Assembly: GCF_030409805.1 (NCBI RefSeq)
Contig: NZ_JAUFQP010000007.1
Span: 744,001 to 808,000 of the forward strand
Direction: 5' to 3'
Source: Algibacter miyuki
GTDB lineage: Bacteria > Bacteroidota > Bacteroidia > Flavobacteriales > Flavobacteriaceae
Length of the DNA stretch: 64,000 nucleotides
Shown here: piece after piece, positions 27,163 through 36,862 of the stretch
Layout: every line of letters begins with the position of its first letter
Numbering within the stretch: the stretch's first letter is position 1
Position numbers and translations under genes: made by a program
Notes under the pieces: model-generated
The model's input: the letters and a program-made list of their open reading frames with translations, nothing else
Databases searched by the model: none
Told to the model about the DNA's origin: nothing

Positions 27163-27957
27163 ATGAAAAACGAGAAGAACACAAGAAGAGATTTTATTAA
27201 AAAATCGGCTATGGCTGGTTTAGTAGCGCCGCATTTGGCATTTTCAGCATCAGAAAAAGAAAATATTGAGGTACCTTTAGAGCGTCCGAAAGTATTATTT
27301 TTTGATGTCAATGAAACCTTGTTAGATTTAACGGTTATGAAACAAAGTGTTGGAGATGCGCTTGGTGGCCGATCCGAATTATTACCCCTTTGGTTTACAA
27401 CCATGCTGCAATATTCTTTGGTATCTACAGTAGGTGGACAATATCAAGATTTTGGAATTATTGGTGCGGCGGCATTACAAATGGTAGCCGCTAACCATGG
27501 CATTACTATTACGGAAGAGGCTGCAAAAGAATCTATATTAGGCCCTATTCGTTCGTTGCCGGCTCATCCAGAAGTGAAAGCAGCGCTTCAAAAATTAAGA
27601 GATGCTGGATATACGTTGGTATCTTTTACAAATTCGTCTAATAAAGGCGTAGAAACGCAATTTAAAAATGCAGGGTTAACCGATTATTTTGATGAACGAT
27701 TAAGTATTGAGGATATTGGTAAATTTAAACCTCATACCGATGCTTACCATTGGGCTTCACGAAAAATGGGCGTTAATCCAAGTGAGTGTATGCTAGTTGC
27801 TGCACATGGTTGGGATATCGCTGGTGCGCTTTGGGCGGGTTGGCGTGGTGCTTTTGTAAGTCGTCCAGGGGCGCAATTATATCCTTTGGCAGTAGCTCCA
27901 GAAGTTATAGAATCGGATTTAACATTAATAGCGGAACGCCTTATTGCATTGAAATAA
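27163..27957 (+). CDS. Tat-exported haloacid dehalogenase (HAD type II)
   Basis: 264 residues. A twin-arginine signal is evident (TRRDFIKKSAMAGLV, Arg 8-9, hydrophobic stretch to about 28). The mature part is an L-2-haloacid dehalogenase-type HAD: nucleophile D48 in FFDVNETLLDL, FTNSS as motif II, the lysine in GKFKPHTDAYHWA, and motif III AAHGWDIAGA. These enzymes replace a halogen at C2 of short haloacids with hydroxyl. Export through Tat implies a periplasmic role. It lies directly behind the perfect TetR operator and is followed by an SDR gene. Confidence 0.88.
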   Translation: MKNEKNTRRDFIKKSAMAGLVAPHLAFSASEKENIEVPLERPKVLFFDVNETLLDLTVMKQSVGDALGGRSELLPLWFTTMLQYSLVSTVGGQYQDFGIIGAAALQMVAANHGITITEEAAKESILGPIRSLPAHPEVKAALQKLRDAGYTLVSFTNSSNKGVETQFKNAGLTDYFDERLSIEDIGKFKPHTDAYHWASRKMGVNPSECMLVAAHGWDIAGALWAGWRGAFVSRPGAQLYPLAVAPEVIESDLTLIAERLIALK

Positions 27958-28000
27958 CCCCATGAAACATTAAAATATTTATTTAACTAAAGTGCAGATT

Positions 28001-28735
28001 ATGTCATTAGAAAATAAAGTTATTATAGTAACCGGTTCATCAAAAGGAATTGGAAAAGAAGTGGCTATTCAGTTAGCTGCAAAAGGAGCGAAAGTTGTTG
28101 TAAACCATTCAAATAGTGCAACAGAAGCGCAAGCCGTGGTTGATGCTATTGTTGAAAATGGCGGGACAGCTTTGGTTGTTAAAGCCGATGTTAGTAAAAA
28201 AGAGGACGTAACTCATTTATTTAATACGGCTATTGAAGCTTATGGCCGTGTTGATGTGTTGATAAACAATGCTGGAATTATGCGAAGTAAACTCTTAAAA
28301 GATAATACGCAAGATGATTTCACTAAACAGTTTGATGTTAATGTGCGTGGTGTTTTTAATACTTTACAAGAAGCAAGTAGTAAGTTGGCCGATAACGGAA
28401 ATATTATAAATGTGTCGTCTAGTACGGTAAAATTAATGTTTCCTACGTATGCGCTTTACTCGGCGTCTAAAGCTGCAGTAGAGCAAATGACACGTGTGTT
28501 TTCTAAGGAAATTGGTCGTGGTATTTCGGTAAATGCGATTGCACCTGGAGCTACGGAAACAGAACTGTTTTTAAAAGGGAAATCGGATGAGTTTATTGAT
28601 AAATTGAGCAGTATGAATGCTTTTAATAGATTGGCTAAACCGATTGATATTGCAAACGTAATTGTGTTTTTAGCAAGCGATGAGTCTAAATGGATTTCGG
28701 GGCAAGTTATTGGCGCTAACGGGGCGTTGGTTTAA
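28001..28735 (+). CDS. Short-chain dehydrogenase/reductase
   Basis: 244 residues from the ATG at 28001 (MSLENKVIIVTGSSKGIG); an in-frame GTG at 27992 is the alternative. A classical SDR: TGSSKGIG cofactor loop, NNAGIM, NVSSS, and the catalytic Tyr-Lys in YSASKAAVEQM. The glycine loop with KGAKVVVNHSN suggests NADPH use. It follows the dehalogenase by 43 bases with no terminator, so the TetR operator probably controls both. The substrate is unknown; oxidation or reduction of a 2-hydroxy acid or ketone is a guess from context. Confidence 0.88.
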   Translation: MSLENKVIIVTGSSKGIGKEVAIQLAAKGAKVVVNHSNSATEAQAVVDAIVENGGTALVVKADVSKKEDVTHLFNTAIEAYGRVDVLINNAGIMRSKLLKDNTQDDFTKQFDVNVRGVFNTLQEASSKLADNGNIINVSSSTVKLMFPTYALYSASKAAVEQMTRVFSKEIGRGISVNAIAPGATETELFLKGKSDEFIDKLSSMNAFNRLAKPIDIANVIVFLASDESKWISGQVIGANGALV

Positions 28736-28760
28736 TTCTACTTTAAATAATATATCTTCT

Positions 28761-28836
28761 GTTATTTCGACGATAGAAGACATTACAGATATTTCGTCTA
28801 CAAAGATTTTGTGATGTCTCCTTACGTCGAAATGAC
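28761..28836. repeat. 76-bp imperfect inverted repeat
   Basis: Outer arms GTTATTTCGACG / CGTCGAAATGAC (28761-28772 with 28825-28836, one wobble) and inner arms AGACATTAC / GTGATGTCT. The outer-arm sequence resembles the GTCATTTCGA repeats scattered in many Flavobacteriia genomes. It lies just after the SDR stop and could act as a terminator or be a MITE-like element. Confidence 0.65.
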
Positions 28837-28872
28837 TTTTAAAAGTACACAGAAACTATAGAACATGTAATA

Positions 28873-28972
28873 GTGCTAGCGGATTGTTGCAAAAGCGATA
28901 GTAGCGGCATCCTTTTTGTTTTTCGCAAAAAGATACAGCGGATAGCGGGGTGGCTTGCCATTTGCCCTGATT
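28873..28972 (+). repeat. Dispersed intergenic structured repeat, copy B
   Basis: Shortest copy: GCGGCATCCTTTTTG, a seven-base loop, CAAAAAGATACAGCGG and a GC-rich hairpin (GGCTTGCC), then TTTGCCC. Located between the SDR and dusB genes, which converge. Confidence 0.75.
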
Positions 28973-28996
28973 TTTATAATTGAACTGTTTTAGGGT

Positions 28997-29992
28997 TTAT
29001 TCTGTGAATTGATAACCTGCAAAATTTTCTAAAACGGTATCGAAAGCCGCAAAAACATCTTCGGAATGATCGGATGTTACCATTTTCATGCGGTGTTCCT
29101 TAAAGTGTGGAATGCCTTTGAAATAGTTGGTGTAGTGGCGACGGGTTTCGAAAACGCCAAGGGTTTCGCCTTTCCAGTCGATGGCCATTTGTAAGTGACG
29201 ACGGGCGGCTTCTACGCGTTCTTCTAAACTTATTGGTGCTAGATGTTCTCCGGTGTTAAAAAAGTGCTTTACTTGCTTAAAAAACCAAGGATTTCCGATG
29301 GTAGCACGACCGATCATGCAGCCGTCTAAGCCGTACTCGTCTCGCATTTCCATGGCACGTTCTGGCGTGGTAACATCGCCATTTCCGAACACAGGAATGT
29401 GCATTCGTGGGTTGTTTTTTACTTGCGCAATAGGTTTCCAGTCGGCATCGCCTTTATACATTTGAGCGCGCGTGCGGCCATGTATGGCAATGGCTTTACA
29501 GCCTACATCTTGTAAGCGTTCGGCTACTTCTAAAATACGAATAGAATCGTGATCCCAGCCTAAACGGGTTTTTACGGTTATTGGAATATTGGTGCGTTTT
29601 ACCATTTCGGCGGTAAGTTGCTCCATTAAACAAACATCTTTTAGAATGCCTGCTCCTGCGCCTTTACTGACTACTTTTTTTACGGGGCAACCAAAATTAA
29701 TATCGATAATATCGGGTTTAGATTCGGCTACAATATCTATGGTTTGTAGCATGCTATCTAAGTTTGCTCCAAAAATTTGAATGCCTACAGGGCGTTCTTT
29801 TTCGTAAATATCGAGTTTCATAACGCTTTTTGCGGCGTTACGAATTAAACCCTCGCTGGATACAAACTCGGTGTAAACCACATCGGCGCCTTGTTCTTTG
29901 CAAAGTGCGCGAAATGGCGGGTCGCTAACATCTTCCATTGGCGCTAAAAGCAATGGGAAATCGGGCAATTCTATGTGATCTATTTTTACCAA
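28997..29992 (-). CDS. dusB: tRNA-dihydrouridine synthase
   Basis: 331 residues. A FMN TIM barrel that reduces uridines in the tRNA D-loop with NADPH. It starts with a TTG at 29990-29992, giving VKIDHIELPDFPLLLAPMEDVSDPPFR; no ATG lies upstream before a stop. The catalytic cysteine is C102 in NFGCPVKKVVSKGAGAGIL. VKTRLGW, HGRTRAQMYKG and MIGRATIGNPW are further family marks. The symbol follows common flavobacterial usage (DusB family). Confidence 0.93.
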   Translation of the reverse strand: MVKIDHIELPDFPLLLAPMEDVSDPPFRALCKEQGADVVYTEFVSSEGLIRNAAKSVMKLDIYEKERPVGIQIFGANLDSMLQTIDIVAESKPDIIDINFGCPVKKVVSKGAGAGILKDVCLMEQLTAEMVKRTNIPITVKTRLGWDHDSIRILEVAERLQDVGCKAIAIHGRTRAQMYKGDADWKPIAQVKNNPRMHIPVFGNGDVTTPERAMEMRDEYGLDGCMIGRATIGNPWFFKQVKHFFNTGEHLAPISLEERVEAARRHLQMAIDWKGETLGVFETRRHYTNYFKGIPHFKEHRMKMVTSDHSEDVFAAFDTVLENFAGYQFTE

Positions 29993-30083
29993 TGGGTTCT
30001 GTTTTTGGGCAAAATTAAGGTTTTTTACTTAAATGTATTGGGTTTTATACAACCGGATAATTTTTAATGACTTTGGCTTTAAA

Positions 30084-30737
30084 TTAATGCTCGTCTAATT
30101 CGGTGATTTTCTTTTCGTAGAGGTTTTTACTTTCTACAATAGCTACATTTAGCTCTTGCATAATACCGTCTACACGATCTTCAATACTTTTCATTTGTCC
30201 GTTAATAGAATCGAAAGAATTTAATGCTGCAGCAACTTCCAAAGCTTTAACAACTTCAACGGCATCGTTATGCAAAAGTTTTAGTTTATCGATGGCTTTA
30301 GAGGTGTTGGCTAGTGTGGCATTGTATTTTGTTTTAGCTTTATTTATAGCCGATAAGAGTGTGGTTTTACTTTGTTCATCGCTTAAACTATTGGTTTGGG
30401 TTTCCATAGCGGTAAATAAATTGGCCGCTTTAGTTTTTAAATCTTCGAATTCTTTATTTAAATTCGTTACGCGTTTATCCACCTTTTCCCAATCGCCATA
30501 AACTTTTGCAAATTCTTTATCTTCGTTTTTAGCATCTTCTAAAGCTAATTTTAAAGCGCCTAAAGATTCCAAACCTTTGTTTACGTTTTTGTTGGCGACT
30601 TCTTTTTTGCTTTCGAACGTAGCAACTTGAGATTTGAATTTGTCTTTTAATCGAATTAAATCTTCTGGGCTTTTATCTTTCCAACAAGAGGTTAAAACAA
30701 GGAAGAGAGAGAGTATAGCAATTGACTTTTTAAACAT
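30084..30737 (-). CDS. Coiled-coil lipoprotein of unknown function
   Basis: 217 residues. The lipobox signal is clear (SLFLVLTSCW, Cys at 18). The rest is almost all helical and charged with heptad-like spacing over about 30-215, so a long coiled coil at the membrane is expected. No catalytic motif is visible. It lies alone on minus, downstream of the 821-residue surface-protein gene with 117 bases between. No function assigned. Confidence 0.7.
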   Translation of the reverse strand: MFKKSIAILSLFLVLTSCWKDKSPEDLIRLKDKFKSQVATFESKKEVANKNVNKGLESLGALKLALEDAKNEDKEFAKVYGDWEKVDKRVTNLNKEFEDLKTKAANLFTAMETQTNSLSDEQSKTTLLSAINKAKTKYNATLANTSKAIDKLKLLHNDAVEVVKALEVAAALNSFDSINGQMKSIEDRVDGIMQELNVAIVESKNLYEKKITELDEH

Positions 30738-30853
30738 GAATTTTTGTATTGATTGTTAGTGCAAAATTAATGTTTATTTCTTAATTATCTCTTTTGATGC
30801 TTTATGCGCCATTATTTTGTTTGGTTGAAAAACAAATCTCTCCTTAAAATAAT

Positions 30854-33319
30854 CTATTTTTTAATAGAATAGGTTGTTTTTACCACAACCGGAATACCGC
30901 TTGCCGTAATGCCTTCTAAACTTAATTTTACATTAGTTTCAACCCGAGTATTGTAATAATGAAGTTCTGAAATACCTGTAGTATCAGGATGAACATACGG
31001 GTTCCAATATAGTGTGTTACGTATAGAGGCGTTTTTATCTTTACTATCGGCTATAATCTCTAAATCGGGTGAATAAAAAATACGCCCTTCATAATAACCT
31101 TCTATGTGTTTATTTACGGTTTGTAAGGCTTCTTTAGGACTTTCGTTACCAAAATTAGAATTTGAATTGTGTGTTGTATAAATCTTAATAGAGCCATATT
31201 GTCCTTCTTTTCCATACATCATAGTTGAAACAGCGCTGTTGTCATATTCTATTTTCAGGACTTCTTCGGGTTGGATATCGGTTAACATGGAAATAATTAT
31301 ATCCGTTCCTTCTACTAATGGGTTTAGTATGCGGTTTTGATCTATTAATATTAATGCACCTGCAGGGTTTCGGCTAAATTTAATGACTTCACGATTACCA
31401 ACATCGAGTGTTGGAATGGCGTATTCTAACAATTCAAAAATACTTGCAAATTTTGGCGAGCTTTCATCTACAACATAGCCATTGGTTATATTGCTTTGTA
31501 TGTTAATGTCTTCGCCTGCTTTTGCTTTTTTTCCGGTAACTTCAATTGCATTTAAAACATTTTCAGGCATAACATTAAAGTCAATATATTTTTTATAAAT
31601 ATTTTGTTTAACCTGTTTTACTTCTGGTGAAAAACTAATGGTTGGTATTTTAGGTATCGGACTAACATTCATGGGAGATTTAAAAATAGAATCTAAAACA
31701 AACATGCCGTTTTTCTTTCCTCTTTTGTTTTTAGTAGTGAGTATAACTCTGGCTTTACCTATAATATCTAGGTTTTCGAAATTAAACATGCCTAAGGAAT
31801 CTGTAATCTTATTTAAGGTTTTTATACTTTTATTGAATAAGGTTAGAGAAATTGTATTACCAACGCTTGGTTTGGGAAAGAAAAGATGCTTAACACGTCC
31901 TGAAATATTAATGCCTTTTTCAACTTTGAAATCTGGGTTTTCAATAACTTTTCGGTCTTGTTTCCAAAGAAAATCGCGCCAACCTTGTGTTAATAGCAGC
32001 ATATCTAAATGCGGCAATCGAGCAGTATTATTAGCATCGAAATAATAGCCAGGGTTATACACTTTACCCTTAATATCAGATTCCATTAAAAAATAAGAAC
32101 TGATATTGCTTTCGTTGTTATTTAAACTTTTTTCACCATTAAGATCGGTTACCGCTAGTGAATAACTTGCAGGAACTGCTGCGCCTGAATTATCTGTTGA
32201 TGTTATGTTTACAGTAACTTTCTCGTTTGGTTTGTACGTGGTTTTATCTGTGGTTAAATCTACTTTTACATTTTCGTTTTTTTCTACATAAACTAAACGT
32301 TCGCTTTGTGGTTTTAAATCACTATCGAATAACGTGATTTGACTAATGCCTTCCGGAAGTTCGGCTTGAGGTAATTCTAGCAATAACTTGGTGTTTGATA
32401 AGGCTAGTTTTTCTTCAAAATATAAAAGTCCTTTAGATTTATAATGCAATGTAATGGGTTTTTCGGCATGCTCTAAACGTGTAGCTTCGTTGGTTTTTAT
32501 GGTGATGATGCTTCGGCCTTTGATATCGTTATAACTTAACAGGATTCCTTTTGAATCTGCAGCAGGAAGAGGGACTTCTATGTCATTGTGGTTTGTAGCT
32601 GTTATTTTAGTGTAATATGTTTTGCCTGCCTCAGGTTGTAGTTGAAAAACGCCCATGCCATCGTGAACACTCATAAAAAAAGTAATAAGTTCGTTGTTAG
32701 AATCAAACACTTTGCCTTGTACTTTTATTGGATTTCCGTAAAGGTCTACCGCTTTAAAAGCGACAACACTTGGTACATCTTGGATAAGCGATCCGCCTTC
32801 TGGAAAAAACTGAACTTTTAAAGTTTCTTTTTCGTTTGTAGTAGAATTGGTGCTATTTGTTTCTGAACTCTCAGCAGTTGCTTCGCTACTGGTTTCTGTA
32901 AACTCATTAAACACATCAAGAACTTCAATGTCTTTTTTGAAAACAAAATCTTTGCCAAAATTTCGACTCCAATTGGTGTATGCTCTTATTTGATATTTAC
33001 CGGGTTTTACACCTGCGGCTTTGGTTAGTTCAAAATCACCATGACCCAATCCGCCTAATAATTTAGTGGTATTTCGGGTGATTATTTTGGAGTCGGCCGA
33101 AATTAATTCTACATAAAGAATGTTACTGTGATTAAATAAAAAATTGTTGTAAGCATAAACCGTATATGCTTTATACCATAGCGATTCGCCAGCAACGTAT
33201 TTCGATCTGTCGGTGTGAATATACGTTTTTTCAATATCTGGAATTGTATTTTTTTCTTGAGAAAATAGCGATGTGGTGGAGACTATAATTATAAAAAAGC
33301 ATTTCAGTAGTTGGTTCAT
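30854..33319 (-). CDS. MG2-like and TonB-plug-like surface protein, paralog 1
   Basis: 821 residues with a signal peptide (ends TTSLFSQ). The N-terminal domain (about 28-140) with YIHTDRSKYVAGESLWYKAY resembles the alpha-2-macroglobulin MG2-type beta domain. Further beta domains follow, then a region (about 585-700) with PENVLNAIEVTGKKAKAG, which recalls a TonB-dependent receptor plug without a barrel. The last 30 residues, KLSLEGITASGIPVVVKTTY, match the second paralog nearby. It is probably periplasmic or outer-membrane associated; export help or polysaccharide handling is possible but unproven. Confidence 0.7.
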   Translation of the reverse strand: MNQLLKCFFIIIVSTTSLFSQEKNTIPDIEKTYIHTDRSKYVAGESLWYKAYTVYAYNNFLFNHSNILYVELISADSKIITRNTTKLLGGLGHGDFELTKAAGVKPGKYQIRAYTNWSRNFGKDFVFKKDIEVLDVFNEFTETSSEATAESSETNSTNSTTNEKETLKVQFFPEGGSLIQDVPSVVAFKAVDLYGNPIKVQGKVFDSNNELITFFMSVHDGMGVFQLQPEAGKTYYTKITATNHNDIEVPLPAADSKGILLSYNDIKGRSIITIKTNEATRLEHAEKPITLHYKSKGLLYFEEKLALSNTKLLLELPQAELPEGISQITLFDSDLKPQSERLVYVEKNENVKVDLTTDKTTYKPNEKVTVNITSTDNSGAAVPASYSLAVTDLNGEKSLNNNESNISSYFLMESDIKGKVYNPGYYFDANNTARLPHLDMLLLTQGWRDFLWKQDRKVIENPDFKVEKGINISGRVKHLFFPKPSVGNTISLTLFNKSIKTLNKITDSLGMFNFENLDIIGKARVILTTKNKRGKKNGMFVLDSIFKSPMNVSPIPKIPTISFSPEVKQVKQNIYKKYIDFNVMPENVLNAIEVTGKKAKAGEDINIQSNITNGYVVDESSPKFASIFELLEYAIPTLDVGNREVIKFSRNPAGALILIDQNRILNPLVEGTDIIISMLTDIQPEEVLKIEYDNSAVSTMMYGKEGQYGSIKIYTTHNSNSNFGNESPKEALQTVNKHIEGYYEGRIFYSPDLEIIADSKDKNASIRNTLYWNPYVHPDTTGISELHYYNTRVETNVKLSLEGITASGIPVVVKTTYSIKK

Positions 33320-33630
33320 GTACAGTATGCGAATTAGGTGTTTTAAGTAAAATTTTTATAATATAAGATTATTTCTATAATTAAGCGGTAGCCATAAATA
33401 AATAAATAAATAAGACTTAAAAACGCTGTAAAGGTTTAGTTTTGAGACTGTATAAATAATATTTGTCTAGTTTCTTTAAGAAATACAATTGCATAATGCG
33501 TAATATTTCTTCTTGTTAAGTATTATTTTGATCGTAATCAGTTTTGCGCTCTGTAGTATTTGTGATGACCAAAAATTAACCTAAAAACGGGTTAAAAGTA
33601 AAGCAGTACCTTTACAAAAAAACTTTCCCC
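33320..33630. other. 311-bp intergenic region between divergent genes
   Basis: Divergent promoter region of the 821-residue protein (minus) and the lipoprotein (plus). It holds a short AAAT microsatellite near 33394-33413 and a TACCTTTA close to the plus start (33607-33614), one base off the -7 consensus. No gene or strong hairpin seen. Confidence 0.5.
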
Positions 33631-34164
33631 ATGAAAAAGAACCTACTTCTACTTTCTGTCGTTTTTGCTGTGCTTTTCAGTTGCAGTGTATTAGATGAGT
33701 TAACTAAATTTGATCTAGACTTACAAACGCGATATTCCATTCCAGCTTCAACAATAGTGAATGTTCCGGCGAGTTTAGCAACACCTGACGTAACCACAGA
33801 ATCGGAATCGACTTTTGAAAATAACAACACCAATAAAGATTTAATTGAAAGCATTAAGCTGAAAAATATAAAATTAAGCATTGAAACACCAGAAGATGGG
33901 AACTTTAATTTCTTGAAAGAAATTCATGTTTATATAGAAGCAGATGGCTTGGACGAGTTAGAAATAGCGAATATGTACGATTTAGAAAACACAAACTCTA
34001 GCGCTCTAGATTTGGATGTTTTAGACCAAGAGTTGAAAGCATATATTAAAAAAGATTCATACAGTTTACGGGTTAAAACCACTATTGATGAAACAGTAAG
34101 CGAAACTCATGAGATTATTATAGATACCAAATTTAGGGTTGATGCTAAAATATTAGGTTTGTAA
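33631..34164 (+). CDS. Lipoprotein of unknown function
   Basis: 177 residues with a lipobox (FAVLFSCS, Cys at 18). The mature part looks beta-rich and acidic, with LKNIKLSIETPEDGNFNFLKEIHVYIEADG, and the C-terminal end TTIDETVSETHEIIIDTKFRVDAKIL. It lies between the two paralogous large surface genes, on the opposite strand. Similar small lipoproteins are annotated only as hypothetical in relatives. Confidence 0.7.
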   Translation: MKKNLLLLSVVFAVLFSCSVLDELTKFDLDLQTRYSIPASTIVNVPASLATPDVTTESESTFENNNTNKDLIESIKLKNIKLSIETPEDGNFNFLKEIHVYIEADGLDELEIANMYDLENTNSSALDLDVLDQELKAYIKKDSYSLRVKTTIDETVSETHEIIIDTKFRVDAKILGL

Positions 34165-34227
34165 ATTGTTTTATAGATTGACTATAAGTAGTTTTTATCT
34201 AGGTTTATACGGTTATGCTGCTTTTGG

Positions 34228-36648
34228 TTATTTTTCAATAGCATAATTAGTTTTTACAACCACCGGGACACCTGTAGCCGTAACGCCTTCAATAGTAATT
34301 TTTACATTAGTTTCTACGGCGCTATTGTAATAGCTTGTTTGGGTAGTTCCTGTTTCACCCGGATGTAAGTATGGATTCCAGTATAACGTGTTTCTAACGG
34401 CTTCTTTTTGGTTTTCAAAGGAAATAGATTTAGGCTCTGGAGTATAAAAAACACGAGCCTCATAGAATCCTTCTAATTCTTGTTTTATGGTATGATTAAC
34501 GTTTTTAGTCCTATTAAGCGCACCTTCTTTGGTGTAAATTAATATGACACCATTTGCGCCGTCAGATCCAAAAATTACTGTGCTCGCGCTGTTAAAAGAT
34601 TCTATTTTTGCAACATCATCGGGTTGCATAAAGGAAATATCGCTTTGTGGCCATGGCACACCGTCAACCATTATTTGTGCTGGTCCATTGTTTCTTGCAA
34701 ATTTAATGGAGCTACCACTGATGCTTAAACCCGGAACGGTAAATTGAATAAGTTGATAAATTGTTGAAAACGATCGGACTTCATCATCAAAGGAATAACT
34801 ATGGTCGGGAGAGCCATAAATACTCTTAGGTTCTTCCTTTTTCTTTCCGGTTATTTCAATTTCATCTAAAACGTTTTCTGTCATTACACCAAAGGAGACA
34901 TATTTTTTTAAAACATGTTCTTTTAGAACTTCTGTTTGTATGGTTTCGGGCTTTATAAGTGCTGGTTTAAAGTTTACTGCCATAGGTGCTCTCGTGTCAT
35001 CTAAAGATATCATTCCCTTTCCTTTTCCTTTGTCGTTTACGGAACTCAATATCATATCAGATTTTCCGTAAAACATTAAATCATTAAACCTAAATTGACC
35101 TAATTCATCGGATATGGCGGTGAGCATATTTAATTTACCTTTATTATATAAGGTCAAAGTAATATGATTATCGGGTTTGCCTTTATTACCAAAAGTTTGA
35201 GTTAGTCTGCCTTTTAAATTAAGGCCTTGCTCACTCAAATACGGAGCTCTATTGTCTTTAAATTTAGGCATTTCTTTCCATAAAAAATCTCGCCAACCTT
35301 GTGTTGATAATAGTAAGTCTAATTTATCAAGTCGGCTAGGGTTGTTTTTATCAAAGTAATGTCCTGGGTTGTGTACTTTACCTTTAATATCAGACTCCAT
35401 TAAATAGTAAGAACAAATATTTGAGGTTAGGCTATTATCTTCCAAACCATTCATATCAATACTACTTAAAGAATAGCTGGCAGGCACCGCTTCGCCTGTT
35501 TTTGTTTTTGATGAAACGGTAACCGTTACCTTTTCATTGGGTTTGTATATTTTTTTATCAGTATTAAGGGTGATGTTGAGATCATCATTTTGATCAATAA
35601 AAATAAGACGTTCGCTTTGTGGGCGTTCGTTGGCATCAAATAAAGTGATTTGATTTATGCCTGCGGGAAGTTGAGCTTTTGGAATTTCGAACCAAACAGT
35701 GTTATTGGTAATGGGTTGTTCTATTTCAAAATATGTCACGCCTTTAAATGTGCAAATAATTTTAATAGGTTTATTTTGCTCACTTAAAAGGGTGTTATTA
35801 TTGGTTTTAACCACAATCATTTGTTTGTCTTTAACTTGTCTAGAGCTTAAAACATAACCTTGAGGTCTTACTTGTGGTAGCATCGTTTTTACATCTTCAT
35901 TACCATTTATGCTGGATGTTTTTGCATAATAGCTATCTCCTTTTGTTGGGGTTAATTGAAATTTTCCCATACCATCATGAATGGTTCTAAAAATAGTAAC
36001 TAACGAATCATTAGCGGTGTAAATTGCGCCCTCTACTTTCATAGGGAAACCGTTGTTGTCCACTGCTTTTAATGATATTACACTATTAACATCTTCTAAA
36101 AGAGAGCCGCCTTCAGGAAAAAACTGAATATTTAAGGGGTGTTTTATTTCTTCAGATTTTGTTTTGTTTTTTTTAGATTTAGCAGAGGTTTTATTGTCTT
36201 CTTGGCTGCTGTAAACACTTAAAATTTCAATTTCTTTGTTGAAAATAAAGCTTTCGTCAAAATTTCTGTTCCAATTGGTGTAAGCACGTAATTGATAAGT
36301 GCCTGGTTTTTTTACCCCTGTAGAATCGGTTAGTTTAAAGTCGCCATTACCTAAGCCATCTTCTAATTTTGTTTTGTTTCGTGCAATAATTTTAGAGTCA
36401 GAATCTATTAATTCTACATACAAAATTTTGCTTTTACTATAAAGTTGATTGTTGTAAGGGTATACGGAATAGGCTTTATACCACAACGATTCGCCAAGTG
36501 TATAATGAGTTTGATCGGTGTGCAAGTATATGCTTTCAATATCTGGTACTTCCTTTTTTTCTTGTGCATTTACCGCAGAGGCAGTAACAATTAATAAAAT
36601 AATGCTTTTAGTTATTAGGTTTAATTTTTTTATTAGCTGGTTTGGCAT
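34228..36648 (-). CDS. MG2-like and TonB-plug-like surface protein, paralog 2
   Basis: 806 residues with a signal peptide (ends ASAVNAQ). Same layout as the 821-residue protein: YLHTDQTHYTLGESLWYKAYS near the start, beta domains in the middle, FGVMTENVLDEIEITGKK, a plug-like stretch with NGPAQIMVDGVPWPQSD and SDGANGVILIYTKEG, and the closing KITIEGVTATGVPVVVKTNY. The MVDG...GANGVI pair matches a TonB-receptor plug signature, yet no beta-barrel follows. Duplicated genes flank the plus-strand lipoprotein, which suggests local duplication. Confidence 0.72.
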   Translation of the reverse strand: MPNQLIKKLNLITKSIILLIVTASAVNAQEKKEVPDIESIYLHTDQTHYTLGESLWYKAYSVYPYNNQLYSKSKILYVELIDSDSKIIARNKTKLEDGLGNGDFKLTDSTGVKKPGTYQLRAYTNWNRNFDESFIFNKEIEILSVYSSQEDNKTSAKSKKNKTKSEEIKHPLNIQFFPEGGSLLEDVNSVISLKAVDNNGFPMKVEGAIYTANDSLVTIFRTIHDGMGKFQLTPTKGDSYYAKTSSINGNEDVKTMLPQVRPQGYVLSSRQVKDKQMIVVKTNNNTLLSEQNKPIKIICTFKGVTYFEIEQPITNNTVWFEIPKAQLPAGINQITLFDANERPQSERLIFIDQNDDLNITLNTDKKIYKPNEKVTVTVSSKTKTGEAVPASYSLSSIDMNGLEDNSLTSNICSYYLMESDIKGKVHNPGHYFDKNNPSRLDKLDLLLSTQGWRDFLWKEMPKFKDNRAPYLSEQGLNLKGRLTQTFGNKGKPDNHITLTLYNKGKLNMLTAISDELGQFRFNDLMFYGKSDMILSSVNDKGKGKGMISLDDTRAPMAVNFKPALIKPETIQTEVLKEHVLKKYVSFGVMTENVLDEIEITGKKKEEPKSIYGSPDHSYSFDDEVRSFSTIYQLIQFTVPGLSISGSSIKFARNNGPAQIMVDGVPWPQSDISFMQPDDVAKIESFNSASTVIFGSDGANGVILIYTKEGALNRTKNVNHTIKQELEGFYEARVFYTPEPKSISFENQKEAVRNTLYWNPYLHPGETGTTQTSYYNSAVETNVKITIEGVTATGVPVVVKTNYAIEK

Positions 36649-36862
36649 TATAAAATGAAGATGTTTAAAAATGGTTAACTTTTAAGATTGTTAATTAGAC
36701 TTTAAAAACACCCAAAGGTTTAATTTTGAATTGAATAAATGTTGTAGTAAGGTTGAAATGGAAAATAGAAACGCTGATTTTTTAGGGTAGATAGGTTGAA
36801 TGTTGTTGGTAAGAATTTAAGTTTACATATTAAATGATGCTAACAAGAAAATTTACAAACAG

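Noticed and set aside
28739-28975. CRISPR array suspected from short repeated blocks
   Set aside because: The repeats are inverted arms and one diverged structured element, not regularly spaced direct repeats; no cas genes in the window.
33394-33413. AAAT microsatellite as a phase-variation switch
   Set aside because: It lies in the middle of a divergent intergenic region, far from both starts, and is short; nothing ties it to expression.
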